Of a stretch of DNA of 64,000 nt, positions 29,641-37,427 are shown one piece after another. A model generated the notes under the pieces. It did not search any database and was not told where the DNA came from. It saw only the letters and a list, made by a program, of their open reading frames with translations. The DNA is from DATLMR01 sp035634255. GTDB taxonomy: Bacteria; Acidobacteriota; Blastocatellia; UBA7656. Within the stretch, counting starts at the first letter, position 1. Each line of letters starts with the position of its first letter. The translations under genes were made by a program, and so were the position numbers. The stretch covers positions 1 to 64,000 of the forward strand of contig DASQDI010000068.1 of NCBI GenBank assembly GCA_035634255.1, read 5' to 3'.

Positions 29641-30402
29641 TCAACCGGCGACTCGTGTGAGGCGGCGGGCGGGGGCCGCCGTGGCACTTTCCCGGTAAAG
29701 CTCGTATACGGCCTTCAGATCATCGCTCATAGCGAAGAGCCAGAGCGGGTAGAGGTCGAACAGTATGCCCCGCGCGCAGTCGAGGAACGCGCGGTTGGAG
29801 ACGACCGGCTCCGAGGAGGCGAAATACTCTCCGACCGTGAAGCTCTCCAGCTTCATCCACCGGCGCGCGGTCTTCGGCAACGGCCACTTCATCACTGGGC
29901 CGTCTTCCCCTCGGGTCAGCTCCCAGTACCGCCCCGTTATGTCTTGCTCGTCGAGGTACCTCTGGAATAGTCTCTGGTTCCTCTTTATGCCCTGCTGAAT
30001 CCGCCCGACCCGCACCCTGTTGAAGAGGCCGGGGTAGAAGCCGACCGATACTCCGTGCTTATAGACTCCCACGGCGAGCAGGGGCTCGCTCGACACCCTG
30101 CGACCGCGCCGAGGGAAGCAGGAATAAAGGAATGGATTACAGGCGGGCAGGCTCTTATGAAGTTTCATGTCGTTGGTTATTCGGCTGACGGTTCGCCCGA
30201 CGCGGGGCTCCGCCTCGAAATCCTGATTGAGGCCGCGCAGAAGGGTCCCCAGGTCCGACACGAGCGCCTTCACGGGCCGAAGCACGAGAGTTTCATACTC
30301 GCGGCGGTGTTCTTCGATCCATTCTTTGCTGTTGTTTTCAGACAGGCGATTGAGGAAGCGAAACAGCTCCGCCGAGAATCCTTCGAAATGAACGTGCCCC
30401 AT
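29641..30402 (-). CDS. DUF2461 (TIGR02453) family protein
   Basis: A 253-residue soluble protein. FEGFSAELFRFLNRLSENNSKEWIEEHR-type spacing at the N-terminus, with the conserved FLxxLxxNNxxEW core, is diagnostic for DUF2461; the middle KSLPACNPFLYSCF and VGFYPGLFN also fit. The family has no established function. ATG at 30402 is preferred, with AGGAAG a few bases upstream; an ATG at 30423 is also in frame. It stands alone on the minus strand. Confidence 0.82.
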   Translation of the reverse strand: MGHVHFEGFSAELFRFLNRLSENNSKEWIEEHRREYETLVLRPVKALVSDLGTLLRGLNQDFEAEPRVGRTVSRITNDMKLHKSLPACNPFLYSCFPRRGRRVSSEPLLAVGVYKHGVSVGFYPGLFNRVRVGRIQQGIKRNQRLFQRYLDEQDITGRYWELTRGEDGPVMKWPLPKTARRWMKLESFTVGEYFASSEPVVSNRAFLDCARGILFDLYPLWLFAMSDDLKAVYELYRESATAAPARRLTRVAG

Positions 30403-30733
30403 CGCCTTCCTCTTGAGTATCAAAACTTACCCCGTGGTATGGGCGAGCTTAAAGGCTCCGCGTGCCGGATGTCAACCGCGGGCAGTCCGCTCGAATGTGC
30501 GTAGAAATCGGCCCCATTATTGAAATCGACGGAGCCGCGTGTATCGTTCGATGCGCCCGCCGCTCTGATGAGACGGGCGCGGGACGGCGGCAGCCCGCCG
30601 AGTTGATTAGGGAGATTAATTCCGGAAGGGAGAATTTTATGAGAGAGCGATTCGTTGGATTGTTAGGATGTGGGCCATAGCCTCACGAAAGGGTGCCTTG
30701 TCTCGCGCCTCCCTTCCGCTTTTAATCAATGAT
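30403..30733. other. Intergenic region upstream of the radical SAM gene
   Basis: A divergent spacer between the DUF2461 gene and the radical SAM gene. A 13-codon mini-ORF (30639-30680) follows a good purine-rich Shine-Dalgarno (GGAAGGGAGA) but has no recognisable role; it is not in phase with any leader-peptide logic I can see. No RNA gene recognised. Confidence 0.35.
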
Positions 30734-30762
30734 TTGAATCGTGCCCGAGCAACCTGTAGAAT
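30734..30762 (+). promoter_or_regulatory. Promoter giving a leaderless radical SAM transcript
   Basis: TTGAAT (30734-30739), exact 17-base spacer, TAGAAT (30757-30762). Only 6 bases separate the -10 box from the GTG start at 30769, so transcription should begin at or next to the start codon. No Shine-Dalgarno is present, as expected for a leaderless mRNA. Confidence 0.65.
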
Positions 30763-30768
30763 TCAGAC

Positions 30769-31779
30769 GTGAACGAACCTTCTTACGTCAAGCTGCTTGA
30801 ATCGGGAGAGCTGGCCGGGCGCGTCGACCTGCTGATGGGTATGCTCGCCAAGTGCCGGGTCTGCCCTCGCGATTGCGACATCGACCGCCTGAAGAACGAG
30901 GTGGCCGCGTGTTATTCGGGGCTGCTTCCCATAGTCTCCACGTACACCCCGCACTTCGGGGAAGAGCCGGCTCTGGTGGGGACCGGGGGGGCCGGCAATG
31001 TCTTTCTGGGCCTTTGCAACCTCCGATGCGTCTATTGCCAGAACTACCAGATCAGTCAGACCTTCAAGGAACAGCGCAAAAACGAAGTCTCGTTTGAGCG
31101 GCTGGCGGAGATGTACCTTGAGCTTCAGGGGAGGGGATGCCACAACGTCAACTGGGTCTCGCCCACGCACTTCGCTCCGCAACTCGCCAAATCCCTTTTG
31201 ATCGCGGCGGAGCGCGGGTTACGCTTGCCCGTGGTTTATAACACCAACGCCTATGATTCGGTCGAAGTCCTCAAGCTGCTCGATGGCGTGGTCGACATTT
31301 ATCTGCCCGACCTCAAGTACAGCGAGGACGAGGCGGGTAGAGAGTACTCGAAGGTCACCGAGTATGTGCGCCATTCGCGCGCGAGCATCAAGGAGATGTA
31401 CCGGCAGGTCGGAGACACGCTCGTTTACGGGGAAGATGGGCTGCTCAAGCGCGGGCTGATTATCCGCCTGCTCGTGCTGCCCAACGACATCGCGGGCGTC
31501 CGGGAATCACTTGCCTGGATACGTGAGGAGTTGTCCCCGAAGGTCGCCGTAAGCCTCATGGCGCAGTACTTCCCGACGAACAAGGTGGGCGCGGAGAGGT
31601 ACCCGCTCATCTCTCGGAAGATAAGGTGGTCCGAATGGCTCACGGCCATCGAGCAGATGGAATCGCTCGGCCTCGAAGAAGGGTGGATGCAGGATTTCGA
31701 TTCCGCCTCCGAATACTACCGGCCCGACTTCGGCGACTCTAAGACCCCTTTCAAAGACATTGTCGATTTTCAATCTTGA
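30769..31779 (+). CDS. PflX-like radical SAM protein (COG1313)
   Basis: A 336-residue radical SAM enzyme related to pyruvate formate-lyase activating enzymes. The SAM/4Fe-4S motif CNLRCVYC has the CxxxCxxC spacing (about residue 83), and an extra N-terminal CRVCPRDC motif (about 29-36), typical of the PflX group, may bind further iron. Its physiological target is unknown; it is not next to a glycyl-radical enzyme here. The GTG start is supported by promoter geometry rather than by a Shine-Dalgarno. Confidence 0.88.
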   Translation: MNEPSYVKLLESGELAGRVDLLMGMLAKCRVCPRDCDIDRLKNEVAACYSGLLPIVSTYTPHFGEEPALVGTGGAGNVFLGLCNLRCVYCQNYQISQTFKEQRKNEVSFERLAEMYLELQGRGCHNVNWVSPTHFAPQLAKSLLIAAERGLRLPVVYNTNAYDSVEVLKLLDGVVDIYLPDLKYSEDEAGREYSKVTEYVRHSRASIKEMYRQVGDTLVYGEDGLLKRGLIIRLLVLPNDIAGVRESLAWIREELSPKVAVSLMAQYFPTNKVGAERYPLISRKIRWSEWLTAIEQMESLGLEEGWMQDFDSASEYYRPDFGDSKTPFKDIVDFQS

Positions 31780-31918
31780 CGTAACGGGCTCCGGTGTACG
31801 ATTTTGACTCGCAGGGGTCAGGCGAATATGAGCTAATCCTACCGTGTCGTCAGATTTGATGGCTGGCGGCAAAAAAATCTCTAAAGTCCAAGAAAAAAGG
31901 CACAAATTGGGAAAGTTA

Positions 31919-31927
31919 TGCTAGAAT
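31919..31927 (+). promoter_or_regulatory. Extended -10 promoter of the small zinc-ribbon gene
   Basis: TG-C-TAGAAT (31919-31927), an extended -10 element. Seven bases separate it from the ATG at 31935, again suggesting a leaderless transcript. No clear -35 box. Confidence 0.5.
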
Positions 31928-31934
31928 ACAAGCT

Positions 31935-32087
31935 ATGAAATGCCCAAAGTGCTTCAACCCCCTCCGACGTGTAAGTAGTACAGAGGATTCTGTATGGTTT
32001 ACTTGCCCGTTGGGTCATAGGTTCCACTCAGAGACAGGTAGCGGTATCAGTGATTCAGAAGGTCATCGTTACGCTGTATCGGAGTGA
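31935..32087 (+). CDS. Tiny zinc-ribbon-like protein
   Basis: A 50-residue protein with CPKC at residues 3-6 and CPLGHRFH at 24-31, a layout that could bind one zinc ion through three Cys and a His. It has no Shine-Dalgarno but an extended -10 box ends 7 bases before the ATG. The local sequence is lower in GC than the genes around it and uses more A/T-ending codons, which could mean recent arrival. A hairpin follows the stop codon. Function unknown; nucleic-acid or protein binding is possible. Confidence 0.6.
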   Translation: MKCPKCFNPLRRVSSTEDSVWFTCPLGHRFHSETGSGISDSEGHRYAVSE

Positions 32088-32094
32088 GATTTAG

Positions 32095-32126
32095 CGGCTG
32101 CCTTCGTTCAAAAACGGAGGCAGCCG
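32095..32126 (+). terminator. Hairpin after the zinc-ribbon gene
   Basis: A 12-bp stem (32095-32106 with 32115-32126, one G-U pair) with an A-rich 8-base loop, eight bases after the stop codon. There is no U-tract, so rho-independent termination is plausible but not certain. Confidence 0.55.
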
Positions 32127-32182
32127 TAGGGATTCATCCTCGAATTGATCACCCCGGACAATTAATCTCTTAAGTTCAGGCT

Positions 32183-32392
32183 TCAATCGGAAGTAAGGCC
32201 GCCAGGACTGCCTTTCTTGTCGCCCACGTGTGTGGACCGCTTGCCGCCTCCCTTTACTCCGCCCTCCTGTTGGCCGCCCATTCCGCCGCCGCCTTTACCG
32301 CCTTTGCTGCTTCTGTCCGCGGCTTCGCCCCCGGCCACATTCTTATCCTGCAAAGTGTCCTGCTCCGATTTCATCTTTGTTGCTTTCGGCAT
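32183..32392 (-). CDS. Small glycine/lysine-rich basic protein
   Basis: A 69-residue hydrophilic protein: a Lys/Asp/Glu-rich first half and a Gly/Lys-rich second half (GGKGGGGMGGQQEGGVKGGG). GGGAGGAG lies 7 bases before the ATG at 32392. It is low-complexity and probably disordered. Its composition is reminiscent of small stress-associated KGG-type proteins, but the repeat is not exact, so no family is claimed. Confidence 0.6.
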   Translation of the reverse strand: MPKATKMKSEQDTLQDKNVAGGEAADRSSKGGKGGGGMGGQQEGGVKGGGKRSTHVGDKKGSPGGLTSD

Positions 32393-32848
32393 TGTAATCT
32401 CCTCCCTCTTAAACTCCGCTCGATCAATTATCTGTTCACCCGCCTTTGTGAAGTGCAAGTAATATTCCAGAGTGAAAGACATTGCCAGGTGCTAAAAAGT
32501 TAACATTAAGCCCCCGGAGGCCGTCCGAAACTGATTCATAGTCGCGGCCTCATGTGTAAATGAATTGTAAAACTCCGTGGCAATTGAAAAAGTTAGAAAA
32601 ATGTATGATTAATATTGATAGTTAGTCTTGCCTCGATTGCTCAACAAAGCTAAAACATAATTGCTTGAGTCTGGTAGGCTGGCGAATGGGGATACATGTA
32701 TCGTCTGGCCTACTCAAAACAGGTTAAGAATCGGGAACAAAGGGAAAAATCAGCCACCATGTCCAGGGCAGGGAGTGCTTAAGTGTATCCATGCCGAGGT
32801 CGTTGTTCGAGGCTTTGGCTCCAGCTTACGATTAAAGGAGTAGTTACG
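32393..32848. other. Intergenic region with a palindrome and candidate promoter
   Basis: AT-rich divergent spacer. A perfect 12-base palindrome GATACATGTATC lies at 32691-32702, bracketed by short inverted arms (GTAGGC at 32674-32679 and GCCTAC at 32708-32713); it could be an operator or a leader hairpin for the TPR/Fis gene. A poorly spaced TTGAAA (32584) and TATGAT (32604) or TAATAT (32610) may be its promoter. No ORF accepted. Confidence 0.4.
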
Positions 32849-34267
32849 ATGGAAAGGCGAGCTACACAGGAGAGTCCGGTTGACCTTATAGACAGCGGTC
32901 AATTTCTAACGGCTGAGGAGATTTTTTCCGAGCGCAGGACCGACGACCCGATGGAGATGGTAGTCCGGTCCGAGGTCGCGATCTATTTCGACAGACTGGA
33001 TGATGGTGCGGACCTTCTGCAACAAGTGGCATCCCGGATCGGCGATATTGATGTGGCCGCGCGTTTCTCTCTGGCCAGAGGCCGCCTCGCGCTCTGGCAG
33101 GACGACGAGTCTCAGGCTAATACGCAGTTTCAGACGGCTTATCATTTTTACCTTTTTCGGAGCGATAATTTCGGCCTGAGCCAGGCCCTTCTCGGTCTGG
33201 CCAATCTGGCCAGGCGTCACGGCAATTATGAAGATGCGAAGTCGATGCTGGGCACGGCGCAGGAGGGCGTCAAAGGCCGCAGCAGCAGGAAGATGGAATT
33301 CCTGCGCGGGATGATCACGGCGGAACAGGCCTCCCTGGCCGCCGACCGGGGCGAAGTCGATAACGCGGCCGAGTATTTTACCGAGGCCGCGCGAATGCTG
33401 AAGGGGGCCGAGCGGGGGCGCTTTTACGCGAGGGCTCTCGTCGGCGCGGCCGACCTCAAATGCTCTCTGGGGGATTTTCAGGACTCTCTCGAACTTTATA
33501 AGGAAGCGAACACTATTTTCGAGCGCTATGATGTGAAACGGGACAGGGCCGAGTGCCAGCTCAAGCTCGCCGAAGCTTTGATACGATTGAAGCGGTACGA
33601 GCGGGCCGAAAAACTCTCGGAAGAGAGCCGCGAACTGGTCACGGGCAACGATAAAGGCGAAAGCAGGGCCCTCTCCCTGCTCGCCCAGGTCGCGCTCCAG
33701 CAGAACGAGATAGACGAGGCCGCGAGCCGCGCGGTACTGGCGGTGGAGCTGGCCGACAAATCGGACTCTACCGGCACCCGCGCCTGCGCACGCATCGCTC
33801 TGGGGCAGGTCAGGCTGGCCGAGCGCGATTTCAAACAGGCGACCGAAACTTTAAGGGAGGCCCTGGACCTCGCTCGCGCCTCGACCAATTTATCCGAGAA
33901 TCGGCGGCTGGAGCTTGCGTCCATAATCTACCTTGCCGAGGCGTACCATAACGTCGATACGAGGGCGGGCCGGACCGAGCTTGTACGAGCCAGCGAAATA
34001 CTCAACACTTTCGAAGACGCCTGGCTGGGAGATGAGTTCACCCGCGTGGCGGCAAAGTACGAGGAGCAGATCGTCTTCACCGACGATAACAGACTCGTGT
34101 TCGATGGCAACCAGCTGCCGAGGTGGCAGGAGGCCAAGCGGACCCTTGAGGGCTTCCTCCTTCGCAACGCCCTGAGGCAGACCAACAACAGCCTCACGCG
34201 CGCCGCGCGAAAACTCGGGGTCTCGAAGGTGCACGTGCACAACCTGAAGAAGAAGCACGGCATTTAG
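32849..34267 (+). CDS. TPR protein with C-terminal Fis-type helix-turn-helix
   Basis: A 472-residue soluble protein. Residues about 20-400 are a run of TPR-like helical repeats, with typical A/G-A-x pattern in ALLGLANLARRHGNYEDA and its successors. The last 45 residues carry a Fis/HTH_8 fold (LRQTNNSLTRAARKLGVSKV then HNLKKK), the DNA-binding domain of NtrC-type activators, but without any AAA+ domain. This suggests a transcription factor whose TPR part senses a protein partner. AAAGGAG lies 7 bases before the ATG. Preceded by a palindrome that could be its own target. Confidence 0.82.
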   Translation: MERRATQESPVDLIDSGQFLTAEEIFSERRTDDPMEMVVRSEVAIYFDRLDDGADLLQQVASRIGDIDVAARFSLARGRLALWQDDESQANTQFQTAYHFYLFRSDNFGLSQALLGLANLARRHGNYEDAKSMLGTAQEGVKGRSSRKMEFLRGMITAEQASLAADRGEVDNAAEYFTEAARMLKGAERGRFYARALVGAADLKCSLGDFQDSLELYKEANTIFERYDVKRDRAECQLKLAEALIRLKRYERAEKLSEESRELVTGNDKGESRALSLLAQVALQQNEIDEAASRAVLAVELADKSDSTGTRACARIALGQVRLAERDFKQATETLREALDLARASTNLSENRRLELASIIYLAEAYHNVDTRAGRTELVRASEILNTFEDAWLGDEFTRVAAKYEEQIVFTDDNRLVFDGNQLPRWQEAKRTLEGFLLRNALRQTNNSLTRAARKLGVSKVHVHNLKKKHGI

Positions 34268-34301
34268 ACCGCGCGGAGCGGGGATCAATAGGGGTAAAAA
34301 A

Positions 34302-34327
34302 AGAGGCCGCAATTCATCGCGGCCTCT
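34302..34327. terminator. Intrinsic terminator after the TPR/Fis gene
   Basis: A 9-bp stem (34302-34310 with 34319-34327), 8-base loop, preceded by an A-run on the plus strand. It lies 35 bases after the stop codon. Confidence 0.7.
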
Positions 34328-34459
34328 AACCGTTTCTAAGGAGTTGAAACTGAGAAAATTCGGAAGCGGATGAAATACGCCGCCACCCGCCTCCCTTCCT
34401 TACCCTTGAAAATATCAGGTCGAAACTATAACTCAGAAGCAGTAATGCGTCTAATTCAT

Positions 34460-34468
34460 TGTTATAAT
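34460..34468 (+). promoter_or_regulatory. Extended -10 promoter of the LysR-type gene
   Basis: TG-T-TATAAT at 34460-34468: a perfect -10 hexamer with the TGn extension and no recognisable -35. The start of transcription would be near 34475, about 40 bases before the ATG at 34516. Confidence 0.55.
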
Positions 34469-34515
34469 CCACATCATTAGAAATGCTGATGTCAGGGCGG
34501 CGTAAGGGGGAGATT

Positions 34516-34851
34516 ATGGAGTTGACGCATCTCAGGACCTTCCGGGAAGTGGCTGACACGTTGAATTTCACGCGGGCGGCCGAGCGCCTGCACCTCACGC
34601 AGTCGGCGGTGAGCCATCAGATCAAGTCTCTGGAATCCGAGCTTGACGAGCCGCTGTTCATAAGGGCGAAGCGCGGCGTGAAGCTAACGCAGGCCGGTAA
34701 GATCGCCCTCGAATACGCGGAGCGCATACTCGGCGACGCGGAGGCGTTGCGCGAGAGGCTCTCCGGGCGCGAGCACTCCCCGGTCGGGCGCGTGCGCGCG
34801 GCCGCCGCGACTCAGGCTTTCGTGCACCTGTTCGCCCCCCTCTTCGAGTAG
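34516..34851 (+). CDS. LysR-type regulator, N-terminal half (gene interrupted by amber codon)
   Basis: This 111-residue frame holds the complete winged helix-turn-helix and linker helix of a LysR-type regulator (MELTHLRTFREVADTLNFTR, then SAVSHQIKSLE) and the first residues of the effector domain. It ends at an in-frame TAG (34849-34851), where intact homologues simply continue; the rest of the same frame (34855-35436) is the effector domain. A single base change from GAG or CAG would make the stop. GGGGGAG lies 5 bases before the ATG. It may be a pseudogene, a sequencing error, a readthrough case or a genuinely split regulator. Confidence 0.75.
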   Translation: MELTHLRTFREVADTLNFTRAAERLHLTQSAVSHQIKSLESELDEPLFIRAKRGVKLTQAGKIALEYAERILGDAEALRERLSGREHSPVGRVRAAAATQAFVHLFAPLFE

Positions 34852-34854
34852 TTC

Positions 34855-35436
34855 ATGCGCATGCACACGGGGATCGAGGTCTCGTTTCGCACGACGGTCA
34901 GCACGGAGCAGACCGTCTCCGACATCCTGAACGGGAAGGCCGACCTCGGCTTCGCCTCCCTGCCCGTTTATTCGCCCGCCCTTCAGGTCACCGAGTTATT
35001 CGAAGATGAGATCGTGCTCGTGGTGGGCCATAAGCATCAGCTCGCCTCCCGGTCCGAGGCGAGCATCGCCGACATCGAGCGCGACAGGCTGATACTGTTC
35101 GAGCGCGGGGCCTCGATCCGCCACGCGACGGATGATTTCTTCAAGCAGGTCGGCATACGCCCGGACCTCGCCCTCGAATCCAACGACACCTACTTCATAA
35201 AGCTTATGGTCGAGCATGGGATGGGGATTTCTCTGCTGCCCGTCTGGGCCGTCCGCGACGAGGTGAGGGCCGGCAAGCTCGCGCGGTTGAGGATCGACGG
35301 GCACAGGCTCCGCAGGTCGGTAGCCATGGTCTCTCTCGGAAAATTTCAGCCCTCCCCCACGCGCGCCTTCCACGGTTTCATCATCGAGCACAGGGAGAGG
35401 TTGCAGGCGATGGCGAAGGGCGAGGACTCGCAGTAG
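34855..35436 (+). CDS. LysR-type regulator, effector-binding half
   Basis: This 193-residue frame is in phase with the preceding HTH half and carries the periplasmic-binding-protein-like effector domain of LysR regulators (VSDILNGKADLGFASLPV; FEDEIVLVVGHKHQL; VEHGMGISLLPVWAV). An ATG occurs three bases after the amber stop, so reinitiation could give a separate effector-domain protein. Without the HTH it could not act as a repressor or activator alone. The sequence is otherwise undamaged, which suggests the stop is recent. Confidence 0.7.
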   Translation: MRMHTGIEVSFRTTVSTEQTVSDILNGKADLGFASLPVYSPALQVTELFEDEIVLVVGHKHQLASRSEASIADIERDRLILFERGASIRHATDDFFKQVGIRPDLALESNDTYFIKLMVEHGMGISLLPVWAVRDEVRAGKLARLRIDGHRLRRSVAMVSLGKFQPSPTRAFHGFIIEHRERLQAMAKGEDSQ

Positions 35437-35453
35437 CCGCAGCCGACCGCCGG

Positions 35454-36692
35454 TTAAAGCAGGTACCTGCGGCGGACCATTTCGAGCGCCGCGGTCGAGG
35501 CGCGCCAGCGAATCAGGTGCCGGTCCCCGAGCAGGATCAGCCGCTTGTTCGACGACCCCACGTCGTCCGCGAGGCCGACGTAGACCGTCCCGACGGGCAC
35601 CGCCTCGGAGCCCCCGCCCGGCCCGGCCACGCCCGTCACGCTCAGGCCGATGGTCGCCCCCGAGCGCCCTTTGACCCCGCGCGCCATCGCTTCGGCGACT
35701 TCTCCGCTCACCGTGCCGTGGCGTTCGAGCGATTCCGCCTCGACGCCTAGCAGGCTCATCTTCGCTTCGCTCGTGTAGCTCACCACCGAGCCGATGAAGT
35801 AATCGCTCGATCCCGGCACGCGGGTTATCCGCTCCGCGATCAGCCCCCCGGTGAGGCTTTCGGCCGTCGCGATTGTGTACTGCCTGAGCCTGAGTCTCTG
35901 GCCCACGACCTCTTCGAGCGACTCGCCTCGGGTGGAGTAGAGGTTGATCCCGATCTTATCTTCGAGCTTTCCCGACAATTCTTCGACGATCTCTTCGGCG
36001 CGCAGGAAAGTCTCGGCCGTCGCCTCAAGGTGTATCTCGATCTCCGAATCGGTGAAGAGAATCGTGGTAGTCGGGTTCGTGTACTCCCCGTAAATGGGCG
36101 CGATCACGTCGTCGAGCTGGGACTCGCCCATGCCCGTCACCTTGAGCACGCGCTTCGCGATCCGAACGCCCCGCGACATCCGCTCAAGCTGGGGCATTAC
36201 GTAATCGTCGAACATCGGGCGGTTTTCGCGCGGGGGGCCGGGCAGGAGCACGACGAGCCTGCCGTTCTGCTCCATCTTCATCCCCACCGCAGTGCCGTTG
36301 GGGTTCGGCAGGATCGCCGCGTCTCGGGGGATGAGCGCCTGCCGCTCGTTGTTGGGAGTCATCTGGTAACCCCTGCTAGTGATCCGCTCGCGTATCCCCG
36401 CGAGCACCTCATAGTCGAGCGTGAGCTGCCGCCCGCACACGCGCGCGAAGACCTTGCGAGTGATGTCGTCCTCGGTCGGCCCCAGCCCCCCGGTCGAGAT
36501 GATCACGTCGGAGCGGTTGAGCGCGTCGCGCACGACCTCTTCGAGTCTGGCCTCCTCGTCGCCGACGACAGTTTTCAGGTGCAGGCTCACCCCGATGGAA
36601 TTCAACCGCTCCGTCAGCCACAGTGAATTCGTGTCCACCCGGTGGGGCGTCAGCAGCTCCGAGCCGATGGCTATAATCTCCGCTTTCAGCAT
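35454..36692 (-). CDS. cinA: CinA family protein (molybdopterin-binding-like plus NMN deamidase domain)
   Basis: A 412-residue two-domain CinA. The N-terminal MoCF-like/COG1058 domain (about 1-170; EIIAIGSELLTPHRVDTNS, STGGLGPTEDD) acts on ADP-ribose-type pyrophosphates in characterised members; the C-terminal PncC domain (about 255-410; TAESLTGGLIAERI, GVAGPGGGSEAVPVG) deamidates nicotinamide mononucleotide to nicotinate mononucleotide. It lies 2 bases after a NadD-like adenylyltransferase gene, which could use the product in NAD resynthesis. Older names as competence-damage protein refer to its linkage with recA elsewhere. Confidence 0.93.
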   Translation of the reverse strand: MLKAEIIAIGSELLTPHRVDTNSLWLTERLNSIGVSLHLKTVVGDEEARLEEVVRDALNRSDVIISTGGLGPTEDDITRKVFARVCGRQLTLDYEVLAGIRERITSRGYQMTPNNERQALIPRDAAILPNPNGTAVGMKMEQNGRLVVLLPGPPRENRPMFDDYVMPQLERMSRGVRIAKRVLKVTGMGESQLDDVIAPIYGEYTNPTTTILFTDSEIEIHLEATAETFLRAEEIVEELSGKLEDKIGINLYSTRGESLEEVVGQRLRLRQYTIATAESLTGGLIAERITRVPGSSDYFIGSVVSYTSEAKMSLLGVEAESLERHGTVSGEVAEAMARGVKGRSGATIGLSVTGVAGPGGGSEAVPVGTVYVGLADDVGSSNKRLILLGDRHLIRWRASTAALEMVRRRYLL

Positions 36693-36694
36693 AG

Positions 36695-37426
36695 CTATTT
36701 GTAAAGTCCTCGCTCTCGAATGTATTGGGCGACGGCGGGCGGAACGAGCTTCTCGACCGACCCGCCCGCCCGCGCAAGCTCCCTGACTTCCGTGGCCGAG
36801 CGCTCGCCGAGGTCGGCGGGGAAGTCGAGGTAGAGAATCCTATCGGCAAAGCGCACCGGCTCGCCTGCAAGGAGGGCGCGGACCTCTGCCTCGCCCGCCC
36901 CCTTGCGGCCCGCCACGATCAGCCGACTGTGCGCAAGCAGGTGGCCGAGGGCCTGCTCGCGGCCCGCGAAATTTCTGTGGTACCGCCCCGTGTACCTGCC
37001 TTCCGGGTCGAGCACGCGCTCGAATGTATCGAACCCCACGATGAAGTGCAAATCGGTTCCCTCGGGATAGATCAGGGCGAGGGCGTCGAGCAGGTCGACG
37101 AAGTAGGCGTGCGACGAAAGGCCCACGGACGTGCTCCGGTCATGTTCGAACGCGAGGTCGAGCATACTCAACCGATCTTCAAGAGAAGACTCATACCTGT
37201 CTTTGTCGGCATTCGCAACGCCCGCGAGCGCGACCGTCTCGTCGAGCGAAAAGGCGAGGGAGGCTCGCCGCATAAGCTCGGCGTGCGCGAGCGTGGGCGG
37301 GTTGAAGGAAGAGGCGAATATTCCGGGCCTTGAGCCCTTCGCATCCGCGCCGCGGATGAATTCGATCACGGGCCTCCGGCTGGCCTTCACCTTTTCGATG
37401 GCGGTTATAATCCTGGGGGTCTCCAT
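36695..37426 (-). CDS. NadD/NMNAT-like nucleotidyltransferase
   Basis: A 243-residue protein of the HxGH nucleotidyltransferase superfamily, closest in layout to nicotinate-nucleotide adenylyltransferase. The N-terminal nucleotide-binding motif reads FNPPTLAH, where canonical NadD has a His-x-Gly-His type signature, so the first position is Thr and the Gly is replaced by Ala. A C-terminal SATEVRE motif matches the ISxTxxR motif of the family. Whether it adenylylates NaMN is therefore likely but not certain. It lies between pgpA (1-base gap) and cinA (2-base gap), implying a shared mRNA. Confidence 0.75.
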   Translation of the reverse strand: METPRIITAIEKVKASRRPVIEFIRGADAKGSRPGIFASSFNPPTLAHAELMRRASLAFSLDETVALAGVANADKDRYESSLEDRLSMLDLAFEHDRSTSVGLSSHAYFVDLLDALALIYPEGTDLHFIVGFDTFERVLDPEGRYTGRYHRNFAGREQALGHLLAHSRLIVAGRKGAGEAEVRALLAGEPVRFADRILYLDFPADLGERSATEVRELARAGGSVEKLVPPAVAQYIRERGLYK

Positions 37427-37427
37427 T

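Noticed and set aside
30462..30680. 72-codon plus-strand ORF and a 13-codon inner ORF
   Set aside because: No homology pattern; only the inner start has a Shine-Dalgarno, and the region is better explained as upstream of the radical SAM promoter.
31805..31850. GGGGTCAGG-like stretch downstream of the radical SAM gene as a third copy of the dispersed repeat
   Set aside because: Only the short arm motif is shared; the AT-rich core blocks found in the other two copies are missing.
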